NCBI GenBank assembly: GCA_934090935.1
Contig: CAKOKD010000002.1
Span: 62,001-126,000, forward strand
Direction of reading: 5' to 3'
DNA length: 64,000 nt
From: an uncultured Bacilli bacterium
GTDB lineage: Bacteria; Bacillota_I; Bacilli_A; RF39; UBA660
Below are positions 35,961 to 43,862 of the stretch, one piece after another; positions within the stretch are counted from its first letter, which is position 1, and every line of letters begins with the position of its first letter. The notes below the pieces were generated by a model that saw only the letters and a program-made list of their open reading frames with translations, was not told the DNA's origin and did no database searches. The translations under genes were made by a program, and so were the position numbers.

Positions 35961-37079
35961 ATGAAAATTAAATATACTTTATTAAAAGAAGAAAAAAATA
36001 CTAAAGCACGTCTTGGTAAGATAGAAACTAATTATGGGACTTATGAAACTCCAATGTTTATGCCTGTTGGTACTCAAGCGACTGTTAAAACTCTAAGTCC
36101 AGAAGAACTTAAGGAAGTACACGCTGGTATTATTCTTTCAAACACATATCACTTATGGCTAAGACCTGGAGAAGACATAATTGACGAAGCTGGTGGATTA
36201 CATAAATTTATGAATTGGAATGGACCAATCTTAACGGATTCTGGTGGTTTTCAAGTTTTCTCTTTAGCAAAGAAAAAGGACATAACTGAAGAAGGCGTAA
36301 AATTTAAAAACCATTTAAATGGAGATAGTTTACTTTTAACTCCTGAAAAAAGCATTGAAATTCAAAACAAACTAGATTCTGATATCGCCATGAGTTTTGA
36401 TGAGTGTATTGGCTGGCCAGCAACACGCGAATATGTTGAACAAAGTGTTGAAAGAACCATTCGTTGGGCCAAAAGAGGTAAAGCTGTATTCAATAATCCA
36501 AGACAAAATTTATTTGGAATAGTTCAAGGTGGAGAATATCCAGATATTCGTCGTCATTGCGTAGAAGAACTTGTTAAAATGGATTTTGATGGATATTCTA
36601 TTGGAGGAACGAGTGTAGGAGAGGATAAACCTACGATGTATAAGATGGTTGAATACTCAACTGAATACCTACCTAAAGATAAGGTAAGATATCTTATGGG
36701 AGTTGGAGATCCAATCGATATCGTCGAAAACGTAATTCGTGGAGTGGATATATTTGACTGTGTTAGCCCAACAAGACTTGCTCGTCATGGCCATGCTTTA
36801 ACAAAACATGGAAAAATAAATTTAAAAAATGCTAAATATAAAAGAGACTTTTCTCCAATCGATGAATCATGCGATTGCTATGCTTGTAAAAACTTTACTA
36901 AAGCTTATATTAAACACTTGATCAATGCCGATGAAACTTTTGGAGCTCGTCTTCTATCAATACATAATATCCGTTATTTAATAAGATTAACAGAGGAACT
37001 AAGAGAAGCTATAAAAAATGATTCTATATTGGAATATCGTGATAACTTTATAAAGGACTATTATGAAACGAATAAGTAA
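35961..37079 (+). CDS. tgt: tRNA-guanine transglycosylase
   Basis: This 372-residue TIM-barrel enzyme has LTDSGGFQVFSL with the general-acid Asp, GIVQGG, GYSIGGTSVGE, the nucleophile in VDIFDCVSPTR, and a zinc site CDCYACKNF with a later His. It exchanges G34 for preQ1. A TATAAT box about 26 bases upstream suggests its own promoter. The yajC gene that often follows tgt is absent. Confidence 0.97.
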   Translation: MKIKYTLLKEEKNTKARLGKIETNYGTYETPMFMPVGTQATVKTLSPEELKEVHAGIILSNTYHLWLRPGEDIIDEAGGLHKFMNWNGPILTDSGGFQVFSLAKKKDITEEGVKFKNHLNGDSLLLTPEKSIEIQNKLDSDIAMSFDECIGWPATREYVEQSVERTIRWAKRGKAVFNNPRQNLFGIVQGGEYPDIRRHCVEELVKMDFDGYSIGGTSVGEDKPTMYKMVEYSTEYLPKDKVRYLMGVGDPIDIVENVIRGVDIFDCVSPTRLARHGHALTKHGKINLKNAKYKRDFSPIDESCDCYACKNFTKAYIKHLINADETFGARLLSIHNIRYLIRLTEELREAIKNDSILEYRDNFIKDYYETNK

Positions 37080-37371
37080 TTTTTCAATTGTTGTTATGTC
37101 TCTAGTCATATCAATAGTTATAGTTATAACATCAACAACGATTTCCCTAACTAAAGATAGAAGTGATTTGCTAATGTATGCTTTAAATACCAAGATTGAA
37201 TACGCATTTAAAAGATGTCGACTTGAGAATAGATGTAGCAATGATATCACATTAGAAATGCTTTATGAAAACGGATATTTAACTGAACTTGTTAATCCAA
37301 TAACTAAAGAAGTAATCGATAAAAATACAAGTATAAACTATATAAATGGAGAAACCATTATAGATTATTAA
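37063..37371 (+). CDS. small membrane-anchored protein, 102 aa
   Basis: It starts 17 bases before the tgt stop, after AAAGGA. One N-terminal membrane helix (FSIVVMSLVISIVIVITSTTISL) is followed by about 75 residues that should lie outside the cell, including a CRLENRC pair of Cys and a closing LVNPITKEVID motif. The layout (short basic start, helix, small outer domain, NP-T/K end) recalls minor pseudopilins, but there is no prepilin cleavage motif. Unknown function. Confidence 0.7.
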   Translation: MKRISNFSIVVMSLVISIVIVITSTTISLTKDRSDLLMYALNTKIEYAFKRCRLENRCSNDITLEMLYENGYLTELVNPITKEVIDKNTSINYINGETIIDY

Positions 37372-37397
37372 AAGGAGGCTTTAAAAGTCTCCTTTAA
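37370..37397. terminator. bidirectional terminator
   Basis: AAAGGAG pairs with CTCCTTT. Both converging genes stop at or inside this hairpin. Confidence 0.8.
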
Positions 37398-38313
37398 TGT
37401 TGTATACTTTATTATAATAATTTTGAAGTCTTAAAAGTGGTTCACTTTTTATGCCGTAAAGTTGTTTTAATTCTCTGTTCATATCATTCCAGTTACCGTT
37501 ATAGTCAACTATATGACTTAAATTTTCAGCAACTGGATAATAACTATTAATCGCATTAATTAAGAAAAATGCTTGTTCACTTATATTTTTAAGACCTATA
37601 ATTTTTCCTTGATTTAAAACATGATATACAAGCAAATTTACATCTACTTTAGGAAATTTCATCTTATAATTCTCAATTTCGACATTTAATCGATCCATCT
37701 CTTTATCATCTAATGGTAAAATATGTTCTCGATTAATCAAAAAATTGGCAAGTTGATTTAACGAATCCTTTTTTACTGACATCAGCAAGTCTTGTTTCAT
37801 ATTCATAAGAAATAAAATCTTTTCATACTTTATAAGTGAGGGTACAAATACTCCAATTTTTTCAGTAACCTTTGTTCTAAACTCAGAGATTAAATTATTT
37901 TTTTGTCTAACTTTTTCCTCGTAAAATAATTTAGCTTGTTTTTTAGTAAATGGATCTTTAGTACTAAGATAGTCCTTTCTATACTGACTAATATCAGGAA
38001 TGTTCATTGATAAATAGTACTTATAGGTTAGGTAATCTGGATCAAGAACTTCGATAAACAACAATATTTTTTCATCATCTGATAACTCCTGACAGTCTCT
38101 TTTCAATTTAGTTATTAATAAAAATGCATAACCTACTTTATCATTTTCTTTATCTATTTCAATACTCTCATTAAGTTGTTTTTCAACTTTTTGAATTCTT
38201 TTGTAAGATTCATCAGTAATGTCTTTAAAATTGTTAAATCTTCTTGTTGTTAGAAATACTTTAACATAATCATCTAAAGATGTTTTAATTCTTGGTTTAC
38301 TAACTTGATTCAT
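37381..38313 (-). CDS. hypothetical helical protein, 310 aa
   Basis: A long Lys-, Leu- and Asp-rich helical protein without signal peptide, membrane helices or a domain I recognise. Its N-terminal region (ALLITKLKRDCQELSDDEKILLFIEVLDPDYLTYKYYLSMNI) has the same hydrophobic spacing as the tandem hypotheticals at 32-34 kb, and it may be a distant relative. The start follows AAAGGAGT. Single-gene transcription on the minus strand. Confidence 0.75.
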   Translation of the reverse strand: MNQVSKPRIKTSLDDYVKVFLTTRRFNNFKDITDESYKRIQKVEKQLNESIEIDKENDKVGYAFLLITKLKRDCQELSDDEKILLFIEVLDPDYLTYKYYLSMNIPDISQYRKDYLSTKDPFTKKQAKLFYEEKVRQKNNLISEFRTKVTEKIGVFVPSLIKYEKILFLMNMKQDLLMSVKKDSLNQLANFLINREHILPLDDKEMDRLNVEIENYKMKFPKVDVNLLVYHVLNQGKIIGLKNISEQAFFLINAINSYYPVAENLSHIVDYNGNWNDMNRELKQLYGIKSEPLLRLQNYYNKVYNIKGDF

Positions 38314-38377
38314 AATTTCAACTCCTTTAAATATGAACGTATTATAATATAAAAGTAAAAATAATGCAATTATGCTA

Positions 38378-38406
38378 TTGATATATATACCAATATATGC
38401 TAAAAT
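38378..38406 (+). promoter_or_regulatory. rplS promoter
   Basis: TTGATA and TAAAAT are 17 bases apart. The implied leader of about 80 bases carries the hairpins annotated next. Confidence 0.65.
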
Positions 38407-38412
38407 ATATGT

Positions 38413-38467
38413 GCTTTTGGGAAAAGCTAAATATAATCCGCTTGAAGTATTTCAATGATTATGTGGG
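38413..38467 (+). promoter_or_regulatory. structured leader of rplS, L19-leader-like
   Basis: Two hairpins precede the L19 gene: GCTTTT/AAAAGC, then an outer stem ATCCGC/GTGGGT enclosing TTGAA/TTCAA. Bacillota often have an autoregulatory L19 leader in this place. I match it by position and shape only, not by a covariance model. Confidence 0.5.
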
Positions 38468-38493
38468 TGTAAATTATAGAAAGGAAGTATATC

Positions 38494-38832
38494 ATGAATT
38501 TAAAAGATATCGTAGATGCAAAAAGTATTAGAGCTGATGTTCCTGAATTCCGTGTTGGAGATACTGTAAGAGTTGATTATAAGATTCAAGAAGGTAAGAC
38601 TCATAGAATTCAAGCTTATGAAGGAATTGTTACATCTATTAAAGGAAGTAAGATTTCAAGAACTTTCACTGTTAGAAAGAAAAGTGGAGGAATCGTTGTT
38701 AAAAGAATTTTTAAAGTAAATTCTCCATTAGTAGATAAAATAACAGTAGTAAGAAAAGGTATGGTTCGTAGAGCTAAACTTAATTACCTTGATAATTCTG
38801 CTAAAGATATTAAAATTAAAGAAAGAAACTAA
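38494..38832 (+). CDS. rplS: 50S ribosomal protein L19
   Basis: A 112-residue protein with the family core: PEFRVGDTVRVDYKIQEG, RIQAYEGIVTSIKGS, TFTVRKKSGGIVVKRIFKVNSPLVDKITVV and RAKLNYL. It binds 23S rRNA at the subunit interface. The trmD-rimM genes that often precede it are absent. AAGGAAG gives the start. Confidence 0.97.
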   Translation: MNLKDIVDAKSIRADVPEFRVGDTVRVDYKIQEGKTHRIQAYEGIVTSIKGSKISRTFTVRKKSGGIVVKRIFKVNSPLVDKITVVRKGMVRRAKLNYLDNSAKDIKIKERN

Positions 38833-38849
38833 TTATGGTTTCTTTTTTT
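38822..38849 (+). terminator. intrinsic terminator after rplS
   Basis: AAAGAAAC pairs with GTTTCTTT across the stop codon, followed by T residues. Confidence 0.75.
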
Positions 38850-38883
38850 GTGTCTTTTTGATACAATTGTTATGGTGGTTAAA

Positions 38884-39501
38884 GTGAACGAAATAATAAA
38901 TGATGAAGATTCAAAAAAAGAAATAGAAAAAAACACTAAAAAGGCTAGTAAAGATTTATTTTTAGAATATATGCCATATTTAATAATAATTTTTTTCGTT
39001 GTTATAATAAGACTTTTTATCGCGACTCCTGTTACAGTTAAAGGATCAAGTATGACACCAACATTACAAAATGGAGATACAATGATACTTTATAAATTAA
39101 CAAAGAACATAAGAGGTATTAAAAGATTCGATATTGTAGTTATAAAAACTGACTCTGGAGATTTAATTAAAAGAGTTATTGGTTTACCTGGAGATAAAAT
39201 TAGATATGAAGTAAAATATGTTAATGAAGAAAAAACTGGAGTTTTAACAGTTAATGGTGAAGTTGTTGAAGAAAAATTTTTGACCACTTCAAAGAAAATT
39301 GGTACATGTGAAACCAACTGGACTTTATGTAATGAAGAAATAACAGTTCCAGAAGGAGAATATTTTGTTATGGGAGATAATCGAGATGATTCTAAAGATT
39401 CAAGAATGATTGGTACAGTTCCATTAAAAGATATAAAAGGAACAACAGAATTAATATTATTTCCTTTTAATAGATTTGGTAAAGTAAAAAAATATAATTA
39501 A
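38884..39501 (+). CDS. lepB: signal peptidase I
   Basis: This 205-residue type I signal peptidase has a cytoplasmic charged start, one membrane helix (YLIIIFFVVIIRLFIA) and the catalytic Ser in GSSMTPTL (about residue 56). The Lys general base lies in LIKRVIGLPGD (about 96), and MGDNRDDSKDSR is conserved. The GTG after GGTGG is chosen as start; an upstream ATG is also in frame. It should process secreted proteins, possibly including the surface family next door. Its stop codon touches the 54-bp repeat. Confidence 0.92.
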   Translation: MNEIINDEDSKKEIEKNTKKASKDLFLEYMPYLIIIFFVVIIRLFIATPVTVKGSSMTPTLQNGDTMILYKLTKNIRGIKRFDIVVIKTDSGDLIKRVIGLPGDKIRYEVKYVNEEKTGVLTVNGEVVEEKFLTTSKKIGTCETNWTLCNEEITVPEGEYFVMGDNRDDSKDSRMIGTVPLKDIKGTTELILFPFNRFGKVKKYN

Positions 39502-39554
39502 TAGATGATTTGCAATAATTTGCAAATTTTTTTGTGAAATAAATGTAAACACAT
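39501..39554 (+). repeat. 54-bp repeat, copy 2
   Basis: Identical to 142-195. The junction falls exactly at the lepB stop codon, as expected if a cassette of terminator, poly-G element and surface gene was copied in after lepB. Confidence 0.9.
39509..39533 (+). terminator. intrinsic terminator between lepB and surface gene 4
   Basis: Same TTTGCAA / TTGCAAA hairpin with TAAT loop and seven T as at 150-174. It insulates the surface gene from lepB transcription. Confidence 0.8.
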
Positions 39555-39562
39555 CAATTACC

Positions 39563-39595
39563 CTTGAAAATCGGGGGGGGTATTATAAAATAAAA
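39563..39595 (+). promoter_or_regulatory. poly-G element 4
   Basis: Same 33 bases with eight G. Only about 30 bases separate it from the terminator, and no other conserved promoter is seen there, so this copy also argues for a promoter role. Confidence 0.72.
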
Positions 39596-39614
39596 ATAGA
39601 TGAGGTGTGTTTAA

Positions 39615-41339
39615 ATGAAGAAAAGTGCAATAATAGTTGTAATTGTTTTTATGATGATTGGATTTGCAGCAGTATCAACAACATTGATAATAAATAGTAA
39701 TATAAAAGTATCAGAGAATGAAACCGACTTTGATGTATATTTTAGTAAAGCAAGATTGGATACAATAGATGTATATGAAAGTGTAATAAGTCAAGATAAA
39801 AAGACAATAACATTTAATACTAATAATTTAAGTAAAGTAGGAGATAAATCAGTACTTACATATGAAGTAACAAATAATTCAAACAACTATGATGCAAAAG
39901 TTAAAGTAACATGTACACCAGAAAACAATAAATATACAAGTATAACAAATACAATAGATGTAGAAAATGATATAGTACCAGCAAGAAATACAGCAAAAGG
40001 AAGAGTAACAATAACATTAAATAAGACATCAATAGAAGAAGTAAGTGAAGAATATACATGTAAGCTAGAATTCAATGCCGTAGAAAGAAAAGAAGTAGGA
40101 GTAGAAAAAGTATATACTGAGAAGTTATTAAATGGAACAGATCCAGTATTAAGTGATAACTTAATACCAGTAACAATAAAAGATGATGGAGAAGTAATAT
40201 ATGCAGATATAACAAAGGAATGGTTTTCATATGAAGATAAAGTTTGGGCTAATGCCGTAATACTAGAAGATGGAACAAGTTATAATGTCGGAGATACAAT
40301 AAAAGAAAGTGATATTCAAAGTTATTTTGTATGGATACCAAGATATAGATATAAGTTATTTAATGTAGATAATTATAGTTTAACAACAGTAGCAAGTGCA
40401 TCCGAAGTAGAAAGTAAAGCACAAGAGATAGAAATTGAGTTTGAAAATAAAGATACAACTTTATCCAATGGAACAACAAATGGAGCATGGTTAACACATC
40501 CAGCATTTATAAGTATGGATGTAAATGGATTTTGGGTAGGAAAGTTTGAAGTTGGGTATAATGGAGCAACAACAACTGCTACTGCCCAAGTAAATTCAAG
40601 CGATTCAACTAAAATAATTGTAAAGCCAAATGTATATAGTTGGAGAAATATAACTGTATATAATGCTTTTATTGCAAGTTATAATTATAAAAGAGATGCA
40701 AACTCTCACATGATGAAAAACACAGAATGGGGAGCTGTAGCATATCTTTCACATTCCAAATATGGAACAAATAAAGAAGTGAACATAAATAATAATTCAT
40801 CATATAAAACCGGATATTCAGCACTTCTATCAACGAATCAACAAACATATCCAGGAACATATGGTGATGGAGCAACATTTAATCAAGCTTATAATACAAC
40901 AACTGGTTATAAGGCGACTACAACAGGTAATGTAAGTGGGATATATGATATGGCTGGTGGAGCACATGAATATATGGCATCTTATATAAGTGGTAAACCT
41001 GGTTCGAGTGGATTTACTACTGCAACTCTTGCAAACTATGATGCTAAATATTTTGATGTATATAATGCATCTTCATCTATAAATTCTTATCAATATATGA
41101 TTTTAGGAGATGCAACTGGAGAGATGGGACCATTCAAGAGCTATCTAGACGGAGACAACAACTCTAGATGGCATAACAGTTGGTATGGCGACGTTTCGTA
41201 CTTTGTTGACTCTTCTTACCCTTGGTTCGTTCGAGGCGGCGATTACAACAATGGCGTACTTGCGGGTCAGTTCAACTTCAATAGGAACACAGGTGGTGTC
41301 AATTCGGACATCGGGTTCCGCCTAGTTTTAACACCTTAA
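39615..41339 (+). CDS. surface protein with FGE/C-type-lectin-like domain (family member 4)
   Basis: A 574-residue close paralogue of the protein at 257, without the LamG insertion. The N-terminal 170 residues are almost identical in both. The C-terminal domain runs from VWIPRYRYK (about 240) through FWVGKFEVGYNG, NTEWGAVAYLSHSKYG and GAHEY to a variable end (RGGDYNNGVLAGQFNFNRNTGGV, then FRLVLTP). This is the formylglycine-generating-enzyme/lectin fold used by many retroelement targets. It lacks the Cys pair of true FGE enzymes, so a binding role is more likely than catalysis. Probably exported by LepB-type processing or membrane anchored. Confidence 0.87.
   Translation: MKKSAIIVVIVFMMIGFAAVSTTLIINSNIKVSENETDFDVYFSKARLDTIDVYESVISQDKKTITFNTNNLSKVGDKSVLTYEVTNNSNNYDAKVKVTCTPENNKYTSITNTIDVENDIVPARNTAKGRVTITLNKTSIEEVSEEYTCKLEFNAVERKEVGVEKVYTEKLLNGTDPVLSDNLIPVTIKDDGEVIYADITKEWFSYEDKVWANAVILEDGTSYNVGDTIKESDIQSYFVWIPRYRYKLFNVDNYSLTTVASASEVESKAQEIEIEFENKDTTLSNGTTNGAWLTHPAFISMDVNGFWVGKFEVGYNGATTTATAQVNSSDSTKIIVKPNVYSWRNITVYNAFIASYNYKRDANSHMMKNTEWGAVAYLSHSKYGTNKEVNINNNSSYKTGYSALLSTNQQTYPGTYGDGATFNQAYNTTTGYKATTTGNVSGIYDMAGGAHEYMASYISGKPGSSGFTTATLANYDAKYFDVYNASSSINSYQYMILGDATGEMGPFKSYLDGDNNSRWHNSWYGDVSYFVDSSYPWFVRGGDYNNGVLAGQFNFNRNTGGVNSDIGFRLVLTP
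41131..41339 (+). other. GC-shifted, AAC-rich variable-region-like segment of surface protein 4
   Basis: Hand counts of G+C per 60 bases are 12 at 41041, 26 at 41161, 31 at 41221, 27 at 41281 and 21 at 41341. Codons switch to AAC, GAC, TAC, TTC, GGC and CGC. Asn codons sit at the same places where the protein at 257 has other residues. Just past the stop is a short hairpin (GCAAGC / GTTTGC), a position where some retroelement targets carry one. Together these fit a variable region recently copied from a template repeat. Confidence 0.5.
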
Positions 41340-41343
41340 TGAA

Positions 41344-41492
41344 ATGATAGGCGCAAGCATCAAGTTTGCATTAGGTAAAATGAGTTCAAAATCAGTTGTT
41401 TTATCAAAAAAAGTAAATTTATAAATGATGAAATAATTTCAGAATATTTAGAGGAATACATAACAGAACGTTCTATTTTAGAAAAAAATTGA
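41344..41492 (+). pseudogene. frameshifted gene remnant
   Basis: A frame starting MIGASIKFALGKMSSKSVVLSKK stops early. A different frame continues as KFINDEIISEYLEEYITERSILEKN and ends just before a terminator. The join at a run of A fits a one-base indel in a longer ancestral gene whose 5' part was replaced by the surface cassette. I do not recognise the family. Confidence 0.45.
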
Positions 41493-41504
41493 ATTAAAAT
41501 ATTG

Positions 41505-41534
41505 AAGTTAAGCAAATTCTGCTTAACTTTTTTT
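41505..41534 (+). terminator. intrinsic terminator
   Basis: AAGTTAAGC pairs with GCTTAACTT, followed by T residues. It closes the surface gene and remnant. Confidence 0.85.
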
Positions 41535-41594
41535 ATATATATTAGAAGTTTTATTTAAAACTAAACTTTGTTATAATAATGATTAGGTGGTTTT

Positions 41595-42641
41595 ATGGTT
41601 AAAGATTTATGCTTTGAGATATTGGATAAATGTCCAAATAAGTGTATGTTTTGTTCCTCAAATTCTTGTATAGATAAAAATACTTTTATAGCATTAGAAG
41701 ATTTTAAAAGAACAATAGATTACTTTATGGCAAATGGTGGAATCGAAGAGTTATCACTTTCTGGAGGAGAGCCTTTAATGCATCCGGATTTAATAGAAAT
41801 GATTAATTATGCATCTAACTATGGAATAAATGTTACTTTATTTACAAGTGGAATAAAGTATGCATGTAGTATGAGTGTTGAAGAAAAGAAACATTATTTA
41901 AATGCTTTAGAAAAAAGTTTAAGTGAAGTTAACCCTGATGACACTTTAACTATAAATGGAATAAAAAAATATTATGAAAACATTTTAAAAGATAAAGTAT
42001 ATGGTTGTATATCTAAAAGTGATATTGAGCAATTGGTTAATTCTGGGCTTAAAAAAATTGTTTTTGATATTCAAGCTTATGAATATGAAACCGATGAAAC
42101 TCTTATGGGAAGAAAAAATAGCATGAAAGTTTTTCTTTTAGATTCTCTATATAATGCATCCAGATCTAGTTTATTTGTCGATATTCATTTTATACCCAAT
42201 AAATTAAATTACAAGGAAATTCCCGATTTATTAGAACTGATTGATATAATAGATGTTGATAGAATAAGTTTTTTAAATTTTGTGCCTCAAGGAAGAGGAA
42301 AAGAAAATCAAGAATCCTTAAAATTAACCGATGCAGAAAAAGAAGAATTTTTTGCACTTTTAGAACGTTCAAGAAAATTATTTAAAGGGAAAATACGTAT
42401 AGGTATACCTCTAAACAATGATCAAACTCATAAATGTAACGCTGGTATTTCAAAATTGGATATTAAATATGATGGAACCATTTTACCATGTCCTGCATTT
42501 AAAGAACTGAGCAAAGAAGAGTATGAAAAATATGGAATAAAGTTATACAATATATATGATTCTTTAGAAAAAGTGAAAATAAGTGGAACTGGATATCGTG
42601 CATATCCATTATGTAAGAAAGTGTATGCAAATCATGAATAA
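41595..42641 (+). CDS. radical SAM protein with SPASM-like C-terminus
   Basis: A 348-residue protein with the cluster motif Cys13-x3-Cys17-x2-Cys20 (KCPNKCMFC) and LSGGEPLMHPDL for SAM binding. Later Cys residues (HKCNAGISKLDIKYDGTILPCPAF, then YPLCKK) may hold an auxiliary cluster, as in SPASM proteins that modify peptides or proteins. No precursor peptide is seen. It is the first gene of an operon with a sirtuin, a DUF488 protein, an amidase and an M3 peptidase; a TATAAT box lies just upstream. Substrate unknown. Confidence 0.87.
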   Translation: MVKDLCFEILDKCPNKCMFCSSNSCIDKNTFIALEDFKRTIDYFMANGGIEELSLSGGEPLMHPDLIEMINYASNYGINVTLFTSGIKYACSMSVEEKKHYLNALEKSLSEVNPDDTLTINGIKKYYENILKDKVYGCISKSDIEQLVNSGLKKIVFDIQAYEYETDETLMGRKNSMKVFLLDSLYNASRSSLFVDIHFIPNKLNYKEIPDLLELIDIIDVDRISFLNFVPQGRGKENQESLKLTDAEKEEFFALLERSRKLFKGKIRIGIPLNNDQTHKCNAGISKLDIKYDGTILPCPAFKELSKEEYEKYGIKLYNIYDSLEKVKISGTGYRAYPLCKKVYANHE

Positions 42642-43350
42642 ATTAGAAGAATTAAAAAATATCATTGATCAATCTAGTAATATCGTTTTCTTTGATGGAG
42701 CTGGAACATCAACTCTTTCAGGAATAAAAGATTTTAGGGGCAAAAACGGGATTTATAAAATAAAATCAGATATTTCTCCTGAATATTTATTAAGTGTAAA
42801 TTGTCTTTACAATAATCCATTTCTATTTTATGATTTTTATAAAAACAATTTAAACTGTTTAGATAAGCAACCAAATATTATAAATGAGTATTTAAAAAGG
42901 CTTGAAAATACCAATAAACTTAAATGTGTAATAACTCAAAATATTGATGGTTTACACAAAAAAGCAGGAATAAAAAACGTGTTAGAAATACATGGATCTA
43001 TATATAAAAATTATTGTATGAAGTGTGGAAAAGGTTATGATGCCGAATATGTTTTTAATTCTAAAGATATTCCAATATGTACTTGTAATGGTATAATAAG
43101 ACCAGATGTTACATTGTATGGAGAAAGCTTAAAAGATGATTTCTACTCAGCTATAGAGTTCATTAAAAAAAGTGATGCTTTAATTGTTGCTGGTTCATCT
43201 TTAACCGTATTTCCAGCATGCAATCTAGTAGATGAATTTAATGGTAAAGACTTAATAATCATCAATGATTCTAAAACTCCTTATGATAAGTATGCAACTC
43301 TAGTCATTAACGACGATTTAGAAAAAGTATTTAAATATTTGAAAGGTTGA
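42634..43350 (+). CDS. sirtuin (NAD-dependent protein deacylase)
   Basis: This 238-residue Sir2 protein has the NAD motif (FDGAGTSTLSGIKDFRG), TQNIDGLH, the catalytic His in LEIHGS, a zinc site (CMKCGKG, then ICTCNG) and GSSLTVFPACNL. It starts inside the end of the radical SAM gene (ATGAATAA overlap), so the two are coupled. The TxNxD and GAG motifs are intact, so it is probably an active deacylase. Defence or modification roles are possible given the neighbours, but nothing in the protein itself (no extra domains) shows this. Confidence 0.9.
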   Translation: MNKLEELKNIIDQSSNIVFFDGAGTSTLSGIKDFRGKNGIYKIKSDISPEYLLSVNCLYNNPFLFYDFYKNNLNCLDKQPNIINEYLKRLENTNKLKCVITQNIDGLHKKAGIKNVLEIHGSIYKNYCMKCGKGYDAEYVFNSKDIPICTCNGIIRPDVTLYGESLKDDFYSAIEFIKKSDALIVAGSSLTVFPACNLVDEFNGKDLIIINDSKTPYDKYATLVINDDLEKVFKYLKG

Positions 43351-43355
43351 CTTTT

Positions 43356-43859
43356 ATGGATTTTGAAAATATTATTATTGGAACGAGTAGTTATGATAAA
43401 GCAAAATCAGGTAATTTAGTATCAATTACTGGTGATGGTGGAGCTGCTTGGAACTATTTTGGATCTCACTATAAAAGATTAGCTCCTAGATTAGTTACTT
43501 ATGAAAGATATGCAGAAGGATTAAAAAATCTAGGTAATATAAAAGATAAAGATGAATATCAAGCTTATAGAAGTTATATTGAATATGAATATATAAAAAG
43601 TTATTATGAAACAAGATTACTAAATATGAATGTTTATGAATTACTTGAAACTCTTTATAAAAAATTTGGAAAAGATATTATTCTTTTATGTCATGAATCA
43701 ATAAATGAATTTTGTCATCGAAGAGTTTTAGCTGATTATATAGAACTTGAAACCGGAATTTATATACCAGAGATAAGTGTTGATGAGTCTAAAAACTTAA
43801 CCAAAGTAAATCCAATTAGGTATAAAAAAGTATTAAATAAAGTGATAGGTGAGAAATGA
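43356..43859 (+). CDS. DUF488 family protein
   Basis: About 167 residues, with the family signature LLCHESINEFCHRRVLADYI and an N-terminal IIIGTSSYDKA. DUF488 proteins are widespread with unsettled function; the Cys-His-Arg cluster suggests nucleic acid or metal binding. It follows the sirtuin by five bases with GAAAGGTTG as ribosome site. Confidence 0.85.
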   Translation: MDFENIIIGTSSYDKAKSGNLVSITGDGGAAWNYFGSHYKRLAPRLVTYERYAEGLKNLGNIKDKDEYQAYRSYIEYEYIKSYYETRLLNMNVYELLETLYKKFGKDIILLCHESINEFCHRRVLADYIELETGIYIPEISVDESKNLTKVNPIRYKKVLNKVIGEK

Positions 43860-43862
43860 TAT

